Assembly (NCBI GenBank): GCA_030601885.1
Contig: JAUWAU010000002.1
Location: forward strand, 265,066 to 329,065
DNA from: Armatimonadota bacterium
GTDB taxonomy: Bacteria > Armatimonadota > Zipacnadia > JAUWAU01
Length of the DNA: 64,000 nt
Direction: 5' to 3'
The notes under the pieces are model-generated. The model was not told the DNA's origin. It worked only from the letters and a program-made list of their open reading frames with translations, and ran no database searches. This document shows, piece by piece, positions 53,479 through 62,018 of the stretch (position 1 is its first letter; each line of letters begins with the position of its first letter). The translations under genes were made by a program, and so were the position numbers.

Positions 53479-53584
53479 AAATCCGGGGACATTCATTGAA
53501 ACTTAAATCCGGGGACATAGTACTCATTTCCGCCCTTGTCGGCAACGCCGAGAGCGCATTGTCAAGAAATGCGTACTATGTCCC
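53479..53584. repeat. Long palindromic REP, copy 1
   Basis: Two direct AAATCCGGGGACAT units (53479 and 53505) precede a palindrome: GGGACATAGTACTCATTTC at 53512-53530 pairs with the complement ending GTACTATGTCCC (53573-53584), one mismatch. The centre is CGCCCTTGTCGGCAACGCCG and AGAGCGCATTGTCAA. A near-identical copy in the same orientation lies at 60044-60118. The flanking 53585-53684 holds no gene. Confidence 0.8.
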
Positions 53585-53684
53585 GTGATTTTACGTCGTA
53601 GACATACGTGGTCTCGCGCAGCACGCCGCCCTGGTCGTCCTTGACGACCACGCGCCGCGCATTGTCCCCGGCCGTTCTGCTACG

Positions 53685-55124
53685 TCACTGCTGCAGCCGG
53701 GGCAGGCTGATGCTGCGGAGGATGCGGCTACCATCCAAGAGCGCGGCCTCCAGCCGCAGCGCCGTAATGCCCGTGAGATGTCCGGGGATGGTAACCTCGG
53801 TTTTCTCCCCGAACCCGACGGCCTCCTTGACGGGCATTGTTGGGACGCGGCGCCAGTGGCCGTTGGTCTGGCCCCAGAGACGGCATCCGGCGAATTCGCG
53901 GTACGAGCGCCAGCTCAGTGCCCAGTGCAGGCCTGTGCACCACATCTGTACATCGCCGATGCACACCGCAGTTGGCGTGGCATGGCGAGCAAGATAGATG
54001 TCCGTGTCTGAGGATGAGAGCCGCCGGCGGAACACGACATGCATGATATCTGAACTGTCAATGTACGTGGCGCATTCGCCCCCCGACTGGCCGCTGGGAG
54101 TGACGCTGCTGGGGCTGCTCCAAGTGCCTATGGTGTTCTCAATGTAGTACAGGTTGCCCGCTTCGTCCCCATAAACGAGATGCAGGTGCCCCGCTGAGTC
54201 GGCGTCCAGACCCCCAAAATGTAGCCGGTCTGGGCTGTCAGCCAGAAGCTCTTCCGTGCCTTTGACGCCCGTCGCCGAGAAGGGGGTAAAATACACGTCC
54301 CAGTCGCTGGAGCCGAAGGCCTTCTCATATACTATCCCTGCGTTCCCCGACGCCGTCGCTGCGATACGAGTATCGAAAGGGGTCCCCATTAGCCTGTTGG
54401 TCTCTGCCACCTCGTGGCTCACCCAGCTGCCGCTGCGGCTAGTGGCGTAGAAGTACTTCGGGGTTCCACTGTCATTGGCCCAGTAGGAAACGTGGGGAAA
54501 GTTGTCTCCGTCCAAGGCGATGTATGGGGCGCTGGCATTCGTCTGGGTGCTAAGCTGGAAGTAGCCGAGGAACTCGGTCGTTCCGCTTGAGTAGTACACG
54601 TGCCAGGGCTGGCCCAGCGCTAAGCGCGCCATGAACACGACGTGGAAAGTGCCTGTCGCGTCGGTGAGGATCTCGTTGACAGATACGAGGTCGAAATTGT
54701 CCACGACCGTCTCGGCGTCTCCACCAAGGGTGCTCACATATAGTATGTCCTTTTTTTCCAAGGTGTCGTAGTTTGTATACGCGGCCATGTAGAGGATACG
54801 CGGCGTGCCGTCTGATGCAACCGTTATGCGCGGGAACCCGAAGCCGGTTCGCGAGAAGCCGGCAGGGGGCTCTGCGAGCGGGATTGCGGTAGGCGTGGCA
54901 AAATCCCCGGCCGCATTGTTCGTGTACTGCAGAGATTTGGGCGCTTCCCGGCGGAACACTATGTGAACGACCCCGTCGGCGCCCACGGCTACATCGGGCA
55001 TGCGGTCATCGGCGCTTCCGCTGCTGATTTGCGTTTCTGGCCACCCGTCGGCCAGGCACCAGGACGAAGCTGTAACCAGCCACACGCAGGATACGAATGG
55101 GAACCAATAACGCTGTCCGCACAT
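53685..55124 (-). CDS. Secreted beta-propeller protein, unknown function
   Basis: 479 residues. Signal peptide FVSCVWLVTASSWCLA. The rest consists of repeats with GVVHIVFRREAPKSLQY, DGTPRILYMAAYTNY, TGTFHVVFMARLALGQPWHVYYSS, GDNFPHVSYWAND, AGHLHLVYGDEAGNLYYIEN and DIMHVVFRRRLSSSDTDIY, a HVVF/Y-type blade motif seen in BNR/sialidase-like propellers. The last about 85 residues are a beta domain. No catalytic residues can be assigned. ATG 55124 follows GGGGTGGTGAGAG. It is transcribed toward the REP at 53.5 kb. Confidence 0.72.
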   Translation of the reverse strand: MCGQRYWFPFVSCVWLVTASSWCLADGWPETQISSGSADDRMPDVAVGADGVVHIVFRREAPKSLQYTNNAAGDFATPTAIPLAEPPAGFSRTGFGFPRITVASDGTPRILYMAAYTNYDTLEKKDILYVSTLGGDAETVVDNFDLVSVNEILTDATGTFHVVFMARLALGQPWHVYYSSGTTEFLGYFQLSTQTNASAPYIALDGDNFPHVSYWANDSGTPKYFYATSRSGSWVSHEVAETNRLMGTPFDTRIAATASGNAGIVYEKAFGSSDWDVYFTPFSATGVKGTEELLADSPDRLHFGGLDADSAGHLHLVYGDEAGNLYYIENTIGTWSSPSSVTPSGQSGGECATYIDSSDIMHVVFRRRLSSSDTDIYLARHATPTAVCIGDVQMWCTGLHWALSWRSYREFAGCRLWGQTNGHWRRVPTMPVKEAVGFGEKTEVTIPGHLTGITALRLEAALLDGSRILRSISLPRLQQ

Positions 55125-55171
55125 GCTCTCACCACCCCCTACGCTCGTTTGGGAATTCTGAATTCTCGCGA

Positions 55172-55192
55172 CACTATACTTAATTCTTGGCC
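55172..55192 (+). repeat. REP-like half element (ACACTATACTTAATT)
   Basis: GACACTATACTTAATTCT resembles the right half of the GGGGACACCATACTTAATT repeat at 60131. The 459-nt gap 55125-55583 otherwise contains only this, a purine heptad tract at 55305 and the end of the truncated sulfatase. Confidence 0.5.
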
Positions 55193-55304
55193 CGATGCTT
55201 CCGCGGCTCCCTCGGCTCTGCCGTCCGCCCTCCCAAGCGCCAATTGGGGGAATTCCGCTGTAAGTATACGTCGTGTATGTCCCAGTTGGCAAGTCCATCG
55301 GTGC

Positions 55305-55343
55305 AACGGCAGGGAGAAGGCAAAACGGAGAAAGGAGAAGAGG
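55305..55343. repeat. Heptad tract, type A half element
   Basis: AACGGC followed by AGGGAGA, AGGCAAA, ACGGAGA, AAGGAGA and AGAGGGC in 7-bp register. The left-arm start AACGGC is conserved with the complete copies, but no pyrimidine right arm follows in the next 150 nt. Confidence 0.7.
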
Positions 55344-55583
55344 GCCTCAACACGGCGCCGCTGTGAGCCGGCGGGGCGGGGTTACGTGTCGTGTCGGGCA
55401 AATGTCGCTGGATGTCCGGTCGCGCCCGACCGCGGACCTCCGGACCGAGATGACAAATGGCTGTAAGAGCCATGCCTCTGACAGGCAAAGCTCGCTGCGC
55501 ACGTGATCCCCATCCACGCTACCGGGACGGCACGATGACAACTGCCGGGGGGAAATCTCCAGTTTCCCCTTGACATATACCTA

Positions 55584-55910
55584 TCATGAATGTCCCCAGA
55601 TTCCATGGCACTCCAGGTCGCCGTACCCTTGATCGTCCGTCATGACGAGTATGACGTTAGGCTGTCTCTTGACGGCCTCATCGCTTCCCAGCGCGGCGAC
55701 CCCCGCCAGCCCCACCGCCCCCCCGGCCGCCCCGGCGATAGCGTTCAGGAACCCCCTGCGGGATATGCCGTTGCCGTGTGTAGGGCGGGCTTGCCCTAGC
55801 CCGCCGCCTTTGCTGAGGACAGTCTCCCATTTTGGCACGTGGTTGCCCCCTCGCGGTTGAGCACTGAGGCCGCCGAGATGGCTCACTGTCCCTCGTTTAC
55901 CACCGGACAT
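55584..55910 (-). pseudogene. Truncated 5' end of a Tat-exported sulfatase
   Basis: The frame encodes a twin-arginine signal, SRRGFLNAIAGAAGGAVGLAG, then QPNVILVMTDDQGYGDLECHG, the first metal-binding strand of a sulfatase. It stops after five more residues (IWGHS) in CTGGGGACATTCATG, which matches the REP motif at 53484. The remaining ~400 codons of a sulfatase, including the CxPxR site, are absent downstream. The leader part contains a perfect 8-bp hairpin (55784-55805), so the original start must be nearer to the Tat motif. No upstream functional copy is in the window. Confidence 0.8.
55784..55805. repeat. Perfect 8-bp hairpin before the truncated sulfatase
   Basis: GGCGGGCT (55784-55791) pairs with AGCCCGCC (55798-55805) around a 6-nt loop. 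It lies just upstream of the Tat signal of the sulfatase remnant, comparable in style to the nested stem at 33335-33408. Confidence 0.55.
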
Positions 55911-56201
55911 GTCGGTGGGTCAGTGTACCATAGATTGGGTGGGGGTGACGGGGGGAAGTGGGCTAGGGGGGTTGGCCCGCAGGGCAGGTACATGGCGCAT
56001 GCGACGTTGCACCTGGGGAGCGAGGAATCCTACGGACGGTCCGGTATCTTGCACGGCGCGTGCGATTCTGGTAGAGTGTTGGCGGCGCGGGGCAGGGAGC
56101 GTCGTTGCCGGGTGCACGAGATGGTGAGTGCGTGCCCGGAAGCGGCGCGGACCTGGAGGACCATCGCCCCGCAGAGCAGTTCGCCGCTGTGAGCACCCAA
56201 A
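55911..56201. other. Gene-free leader of the HD protein gene
   Basis: 291 nt with G-runs and no convincing gene. A weak promoter-like pair is TTGCAC (56047-56052), 17-nt spacer, TAGAGT (56070-56075) on the plus strand. No palindrome of either heptad type is present. Confidence 0.25.
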
Positions 56202-59200
56202 ATGAGCCCACCCAATGCCACCAGCCAGCCGGGTAGTCTGCGCGAAGCGATTCAAGACAGCGCGCTGCAGGACAGGGCGAACCAGCTCTGGCAAACAGCG
56301 AAGAAGGTACACCACCGACAGACGGCTCCCGGGGAGTCGAGCAGTGGACATGACCACTGCCTCGAGGTCGAACGGATCATCTTCCGCATACTGAAGGGCT
56401 CTCACTCGCTTAACAGGTTCGTTCCTCCGGAGACCTTCCTCCTTTCCGCTGCTGCGTGTTGCCATGACTTCGGGAAGGCCGTCGGGGAAGAATCGCGTAC
56501 AAGTCCCGATCACGGCGCTGACTCGGGACGGTACATAATCGATCACTACGAAGAGCTGCACCTCTACCTGGGGGAAGCGAATGCCCTCCAGCGGATCGTC
56601 TCTGTGCACGCCTTGAGCAGCGATATCTTCCGCGACGAGTGTGATGAGCTGCGAGATCCCACAGATACAGAGCATGGCGCGATCGATGTGCGCCGTTTGG
56701 CCGTGCTTCTGAAACTAGCCGACGTACTGCACACTTACGGCCGGGCCAGTGGGCTAACTGTGGATACCGACGCACTCAGGCGGGCTGCAGAAGGGGCGGA
56801 GGCAGCAGCAGCCCGCCCGCCGACGGACGCCAACATCGCCCGAGCAAGGGAGCGACGCGTGGCGTATGAGAAGGCCGTCTTCCGGGGTCGAGCGACAGGC
56901 TGGGAATTCGAGGGGCTGGGCACTATCCGCGTGACCGTATGTCCTCTCTTTCCAGACGAGGTAGACCCCATCCACAAATGCGGCTCGTACCTTGTACAGG
57001 AGGAGTTCGCGCCCCTGAAGGACGCTCTGGTGGAGCTTAAGCTCCCGGACCGGCTGCGGATCAACGTGGACCCCTCACTGCTGCGGTCCCGCAGACCATC
57101 CGGGCCGGAACCGCCTGCTCCGGAGGCGCCCAGTCCGGCATGGGCGGAGGCCAACTCTCTGGAGGATGCCCTCGTGCAGCCTGAGCCCTCGGAGCCGTTG
57201 CGGATCAACTGGGCCGCCCCACACCTCCCGTCCCCCGGACCACGCGCGCCGGAGCCGTGCACTCCCGCATGGGCGGAGCCTCACTCCGCACGCGAGCTCA
57301 TTCCTCCCCTTCTCGCGGGATCTTGGGATGATTCGTGCAATGCTGACCGCGATGCGCTTAGTCGAATCGCGCGGGCGGACTACGCCGACGTGATCCCTGC
57401 CGTGGTCAAGTGGAGCAACGCAGAGGACGCGCCACTTCGCCGCGTCGCGCACACCTGGGAGTGGGTTTCGCGCCGCCGGGCGTGGATGCAGCTCGGCCGC
57501 TTTCTCACGCGAGACGATCTAGATGCCTGGCAGGAGGTGGCGCTGGAGATCTTTGCAGCGCTGGACCCGCGCTACGACCTGCCCCCCGGTGAGAGATGGC
57601 TGGCCCAAGTGATGGGACAGGTACCGCCCAATTCCGCGAGACTGCGTGCGGGCCTGGCAGAGACCCTGCCCCTGTTGGCCGTCCACGGAGACGCGGCGGG
57701 GATCCAGGAGCCTGTGCGAGGTCAGGACAGGGCAAACAGCGCCGTTTGGAGCGTGTTGGAGGACGGGCAGGACTGGAGGAAGTGGGCTTCGCTGTCAGAC
57801 GTGCTTCCGACCTTGGCGGAGGCGGCGCCGGAAGCGTTCCTGGATGCTGTGGAGGACGTTGTCCAGGAGGATGCGTCAGTGTTCGCGGAGCTCTTCGGCG
57901 CGGAAGCTCTGATGGGCGGCAGCCCGCACACGGGCTTGTTATGGGCGCTTGAGGCCTTGGCGTGGAAGCCGGGCTACCTGACCCAGGTCACGGTGCTTCT
58001 CGGCCAGCTCGCGGCCGTTGATCCGGGCGGTCGACTTCGCAACCGCCCGCAGGAGAGTCTGCGAGATATCTTCCTCCCCTGGCTGCCGCACACCGTGGCC
58101 TCACCCCAGGAGCGGACGGACGCGATCGATGTGCTCGCGAAGAGACAGCCGGACGTAGCGTGGAAGCTTGTGCTGTCGCTCCTGCCAGTGGTCTCTGATT
58201 CCTCGTTCGGAACTCGCGAGCCTGAATGGCAAAACTGGGCGGACGACTGGACCAAAGGAGTCACGCGGCAAGAGTTCTCGCAGTGCGTGCGCGCGCTCGG
58301 GGACCGGCTGGTGGGAATGGCCGGTGCCGACGCCACGCGCTGGTGCGCGTTGCTGGAGAAGCTGGGGGCGCTTCCCCCGGCATCCTGGGAGGCGGCCATT
58401 CGCCGACTGGGGGAGGTGGCGGGTCACATGGCTGTCGAGGACCAGGCGGCGGTGTGGGAGGCTCTCCGCGGCGTCTTGCATAGCCACCGCAGGCACGCCG
58501 ACGCCGTCTGGGCCCTGCCCGCTGAGGCTGTGGACAAGCTAGAGCGAGTATATGAGCAGTTGCGGCCCGGCGATCTGCTCCAGCAGTCGGGGTGGCTCTT
58601 CTCCGGGAGGCCGGAGTTTCCCGATGGCGGCGACCGGGATTGGCACGCCGAGCAGGAGATGCTGGAGCGAGCGCGTGCTGCAGCGATCAACAAGATCGCT
58701 GAGGAGGGCGGGGCGGATCGCTTAGTGATATTCGCGGAATCCGTGGAACTGCCCCACCAGCTCGGGGTGTGCGCGGGAAGGGTGGGGCTGGCCAGGGACG
58801 TCCAGGATGAACTTGTCGCAAGGGGCCTTGGCGCGGAGGATCATGCGCGCCGTCAGCTCGCCCTTGGGTTTGTCGCCGCGCGCTTCGAGGCGGACGGGTG
58901 GGTCTGGGTCGAGGGATCAGCTGAATCGACGGCTGTCAAGTGCTGGTCGGCTTCGCAGCGGGCCGACTTCGCCTGTGGGTTGCCCTTCGAGGGTCGCACG
59001 TGGGACCTCGCAGCCTCATGGGGACCTGAGGTTGAGGAGCTCTACTGGCGTCGAGTCATGGCCTACGTGATTCGGACGCCCGAGGAGGACGGTAACCGTG
59101 CGATCGAGAGTCTCCTCGCCGCCGACAGACCAAATGCGGCACTGCAGTTGGCCAGTTCGTGTGTTGACCACGAGGAGAGAAGAACCAGCCTATCGCCCGA

Positions 59201-60005
59201 GGTGCTGGTCCGCGTTCTTGAGGCGGCAGCATCGGCAGATCCAGTGAGCGAGGATCCCCCTGTCCTAATCCACAGCCCCGAGTACCATATAGGGCTTATC
59301 CTCGACGCACTCGAGAACTCGGACGACATAGACCCCGCCCGCATGGCTCAACTCGAGTGGCTCTATGTCCGGCTTCTGGCCGACGGGGAGCGTCAACCCA
59401 AGTTCCTCCACGCAGAGCTCAGCCGCGACCCGGAGTTCTTCGCGAAGGTTGTCCGCTTGGTGTACAAGCGGGACGACGGCGAAGCCGAAGCCACCGACGG
59501 CCCGGCGGCCACTGCAGCGGCACGAGCAAGGGCCGGGTACGAACTGCTTCGTTCCTGGTCCGAGATCCCAGGCAGCACTGAGGACGGCGCGATCGATGCC
59601 GCAGGGCTTGCAGCGTGGATCGAGAGGGCCCGCGTGGCCTGCACCCGAATCAGCAGGCTGGCGATGGCAGAGGAGGAGATCGGCCGCATGCTCGCCCATT
59701 CCCCAGTGGGGTCAGACCAGCAGTGGCCGCACGAGGCAGTGCGTGAGAGGATAGAGGAAGCCTCCAGCCGGAATCTGGAGGATGGATTCTGTGTGGAGGT
59801 CATGAACAGCAGGGGCATGCACACCAAGGCGTTGGACGAGGGCGGAGTAGAGGAGAGGGACCTCGCCAAGCGGTACCGAGGACACGCAGAAGCTCTGGCT
59901 GCGCAGTACCCTCGCACCGCGGCTGTCTTGCGCAGCATCGCCGAGAGCTACGAGTCTCAAGCGCGGAGGGAGGACGAGCGGGCCAAGCAATGGGACGATC
60001 TGTGA
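56202..60005 (+). CDS. Giant HD-domain hydrolase fused to a long helical region; candidate conflict/defence protein
   Basis: 1267 residues. The N-terminal 180 residues form a complete HD phosphohydrolase site: H52 (GHDHCLEVERI), H88-D89 (LLSAAACCHDFGKA), H104 (PDHGADSGRYI), H136 (IVSVHALSSDIF) and D174 (LLKLADVLHTYG). Residues about 280-370 are a Pro-rich linker made of two imperfect repeats (LRINVDPSLL..PAWAE and LRINWAAPHL..PAWAE). From about 375 to the end it is acidic and helical with many Trp (AHTWEWVSRRRAWMQLGRFL, ERWLAQVMGQVPPNSARLR, LSDVLPTLAEAAPEAFLDA). No Walker motif, transmembrane segment or signal peptide is seen. It is a single-gene transcript between REP copies. Function unrecognised; an HD effector with a repeat-type sensor is inferred. 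Confidence 0.8.
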   Translation: MSPPNATSQPGSLREAIQDSALQDRANQLWQTAKKVHHRQTAPGESSSGHDHCLEVERIIFRILKGSHSLNRFVPPETFLLSAAACCHDFGKAVGEESRTSPDHGADSGRYIIDHYEELHLYLGEANALQRIVSVHALSSDIFRDECDELRDPTDTEHGAIDVRRLAVLLKLADVLHTYGRASGLTVDTDALRRAAEGAEAAAARPPTDANIARARERRVAYEKAVFRGRATGWEFEGLGTIRVTVCPLFPDEVDPIHKCGSYLVQEEFAPLKDALVELKLPDRLRINVDPSLLRSRRPSGPEPPAPEAPSPAWAEANSLEDALVQPEPSEPLRINWAAPHLPSPGPRAPEPCTPAWAEPHSARELIPPLLAGSWDDSCNADRDALSRIARADYADVIPAVVKWSNAEDAPLRRVAHTWEWVSRRRAWMQLGRFLTRDDLDAWQEVALEIFAALDPRYDLPPGERWLAQVMGQVPPNSARLRAGLAETLPLLAVHGDAAGIQEPVRGQDRANSAVWSVLEDGQDWRKWASLSDVLPTLAEAAPEAFLDAVEDVVQEDASVFAELFGAEALMGGSPHTGLLWALEALAWKPGYLTQVTVLLGQLAAVDPGGRLRNRPQESLRDIFLPWLPHTVASPQERTDAIDVLAKRQPDVAWKLVLSLLPVVSDSSFGTREPEWQNWADDWTKGVTRQEFSQCVRALGDRLVGMAGADATRWCALLEKLGALPPASWEAAIRRLGEVAGHMAVEDQAAVWEALRGVLHSHRRHADAVWALPAEAVDKLERVYEQLRPGDLLQQSGWLFSGRPEFPDGGDRDWHAEQEMLERARAAAINKIAEEGGADRLVIFAESVELPHQLGVCAGRVGLARDVQDELVARGLGAEDHARRQLALGFVAARFEADGWVWVEGSAESTAVKCWSASQRADFACGLPFEGRTWDLAASWGPEVEELYWRRVMAYVIRTPEEDGNRAIESLLAADRPNAALQLASSCVDHEERRTSLSPEVLVRVLEAAASADPVSEDPPVLIHSPEYHIGLILDALENSDDIDPARMAQLEWLYVRLLADGERQPKFLHAELSRDPEFFAKVVRLVYKRDDGEAEATDGPAATAAARARAGYELLRSWSEIPGSTEDGAIDAAGLAAWIERARVACTRISRLAMAEEEIGRMLAHSPVGSDQQWPHEAVRERIEEASSRNLEDGFCVEVMNSRGMHTKALDEGGVEERDLAKRYRGHAEALAAQYPRTAAVLRSIAESYESQARREDERAKQWDDL

Positions 60006-60043
60006 GTGACCAGCGCGAGGCAGCCGCAGGATGGCGAGAATCA

Positions 60044-60118
60044 GGGGACATAGTACCCATTTCCGCGGTTGGCGGCAACGGCAAGAGCGCATTGTCAAGA
60101 AATGCGTATTATGTCCCC
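60044..60118. repeat. Long palindromic REP, copy 2
   Basis: GGGGACATAGTACCCATTTC pairs with the complement ending GTATTATGTCCCC (60106-60118). The centre shares AGAGCGCATTGTCAAGAAAT with copy 1 at 53512-53584. It lies 38 nt after the stop of the HD gene in the same orientation as copy 1. Confidence 0.8.
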
Positions 60119-60125
60119 GGTGAAT

Positions 60126-60150
60126 CCTGGGCACACCATACTTAATTATC
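60126..60150 (+). repeat. REP-like half element (GGGCACACCATACTTAATTA)
   Basis: The sequence CACACCATACTTAATTA joins directly to the long REP and resembles the elements at 39959 and 55172. No gene is seen in 60151-60338. Confidence 0.55.
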
Positions 60151-60338
60151 GCCTTCCGGGTACACAGCCCTCATTCTCTGCTCCCCAGCAACAACGCCCT
60201 GCGCCTGCCCCACGCTAAGACCATATCACAATCCCACGTGTTGCACAAGAAATGGGATAGTCCGTCCGATTCGTGGGCTCGCAGGTTCGGGCTTCGAGGT
60301 TCTGGGTTGACCGCGAGGGCAAGGCGCACGGATCAGGC

Positions 60339-60415
60339 AGTGGTCAGTGATCAGTGGCCAGTGGTCAGTGGTCAGTGGTCAGTAAAGGATAAGGAGAAGG
60401 GCAAATGGCAAGGCG
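60339..60415. repeat. Hybrid heptad tract: type B running into type A
   Basis: Six B units (AGTGGTC, AGTGATC, AGTGGCC, then AGTGGTC three times; 60339-60380) are followed without loss of register by AGTAAAG, GATAAGG, AGAAGGG, CAAATGG, which is type A purine sequence. It ends 17 nt from the stop of the minus-strand radical SAM gene. There is no complementary arm nearby. Confidence 0.8.
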
Positions 60416-60431
60416 GCGGGCCGGGTGTCCG

Positions 60432-62006
60432 TCAGGGCTGCTTCTGCGCCGGCTCGAGTGCTCTCGCCTTCGGCTGCGGGGATGATGCCTTGAGTGCCTC
60501 GAGTTGGCGCTGCTTTAGCCGGAGTCGAAGCTCCTCCGTGTTCTCGTTGTAGGCGATGAACCCGTCGCGCTCCTCGTCCCAGTCCTCGGCGTGCTTCTCC
60601 TGACGCACGAACATCTCCAGCGCACAGGAGAACTTGCGCTTGAACTCCGTCCAGGAGCGCAGCTTCAGGATGGACTTGATGATGAACTTCGGCCGGAAGT
60701 GGAAGTCGTGGTACGCCTGCTTGGCCAGCGCGTCGATCTGCTCGTTGGTGAGCTCCGTCCAGGGCCGGGGCAGCGCATGCTCGTGCATCAAGCCCAGGAT
60801 GTAGTTTCGCCAGTAGTCCTGGCCCTCGTGGCGCACGAGATCCTGCCACAGCGGCGTGAGCGGCTTCGCCGTGCACTTGGAGAACTGCACGTAGTCGAGG
60901 TCGAGCCCCTTGGCGAAGTCCAGCGTCTGACCGAATGTGTCCTGCGTCTCGCCCGGCGCGCCGACGAGGAAGAAGCCCAGAGGCCGAATGCCCACCTCCT
61001 GTGTGTCCTGTATGGTCTGGCGAACAAGCTCCTTGGTCATGCGCTTGTTCACAGTCTCGAGGATTTCGTCCACGCCAGACTCGATGCCGTAGTAGATGCG
61101 ACGACAGCCGGCCTTGGCCATCTCCTCGAGCAGCTCGCGGTTGACGCTGTCGAGGCGGGAGCGGCAGGCCCAGATTATATCCAGGTTGCGTCGTTGGATA
61201 TCCTTGCAGATGGCCAGCGTGCGCTTGTTGTTGCAGGGGAATTCGTAGTCGAAGATGTCGATCTCCCGAATGCCGTACTCGCGGTAGCACTGCTCCATCT
61301 CATCCACCACGAGCTCCGGGCGGCGCGGGGAGTGCGGCGTGCGGCCCGCCTCGCAGAAAGTGCATCCGTAAGGGCACCCGAGGCTGGAGACAAGGACGGT
61401 GAAGTTTCTCCGCTCCGTGGGGAACTCCGCGTACAGCTCGTTGGGCAGCAGATGCCGCGCCGGCACGGGGAAGTCGTTAAAATCCGGCGGCTCCGGCGGC
61501 AGGGGATTCACGATGACTTCGTCCCCGCGCTTCCACACCAAGCCCGGGACTTCCCCGAAGTTGCGTCCGTCCTCGAGCTCTGCCAGCAGCCCCGGGACGG
61601 TCGTTATGGCGTGCATCAGGCAGCCAAAATCGACCTCCTCCGCCACAACCGATGCTCGCGGATACACGCGCAGATTGTAGCCGCCGATCATGACCGGGAC
61701 CTTGAGGTGCTGCTTGAGGTACCGAGCCCACTCGAGCGTCTCGCGGTACATGTACGTGGTCATCATGAAGCCGAGGATGTCGGGCTGGAAGTACTTGAGC
61801 CGCTCGAGGACCTCTTCTTTGCTCAGCCGCAGCGTGCGCGCGTCGATGAGCACGACCTCGTGGCCGGCTTGTTCGGCAACGCCCGCTACCCAGGCGAGAC
61901 TCAGCGGTGGAAAGAGACCGAAGTACCGCTGTACGATCCGCAGGTTCTCTTCATGCAGCTTGTAACTGAATGGGTTAAAAACCAATCCGACCCGCGACGT
62001 GACCAC
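60432..62006 (-). CDS. B12-binding radical SAM protein (2)
   Basis: 524 residues. B12-binding domain at about 1-145 (FPPLSLAWVAGVAEQAGHEVVLIDA, VPVMIGGYNLRVYP). The radical SAM motif is SLGCPYGCTFCEAGR (C211, C215, C218), followed by GIREIDIFDYEFPCNNKRTL, CRRIYYGIESGVDEIL and GFFLVGAPGETQDTF. A DUF4070-like helical C-terminus follows and ends in a Gln/Lys-rich tail. The GTG start at 62006 has GAGG nearby but with short spacing. It lies alone on the minus strand. It is related to copy 1 at 48.3 kb in domain plan but is not a close duplicate. Confidence 0.9.
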   Translation of the reverse strand: MVTSRVGLVFNPFSYKLHEENLRIVQRYFGLFPPLSLAWVAGVAEQAGHEVVLIDARTLRLSKEEVLERLKYFQPDILGFMMTTYMYRETLEWARYLKQHLKVPVMIGGYNLRVYPRASVVAEEVDFGCLMHAITTVPGLLAELEDGRNFGEVPGLVWKRGDEVIVNPLPPEPPDFNDFPVPARHLLPNELYAEFPTERRNFTVLVSSLGCPYGCTFCEAGRTPHSPRRPELVVDEMEQCYREYGIREIDIFDYEFPCNNKRTLAICKDIQRRNLDIIWACRSRLDSVNRELLEEMAKAGCRRIYYGIESGVDEILETVNKRMTKELVRQTIQDTQEVGIRPLGFFLVGAPGETQDTFGQTLDFAKGLDLDYVQFSKCTAKPLTPLWQDLVRHEGQDYWRNYILGLMHEHALPRPWTELTNEQIDALAKQAYHDFHFRPKFIIKSILKLRSWTEFKRKFSCALEMFVRQEKHAEDWDEERDGFIAYNENTEELRLRLKQRQLEALKASSPQPKARALEPAQKQP

Positions 62007-62018
62007 CGCCTCATAACC

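Noticed and set aside
60339..60380. Possible CRISPR-like or VNTR array
   Set aside because: The units are 7 bp without spacers, so this is a simple heptad array of the intergenic family and not CRISPR.
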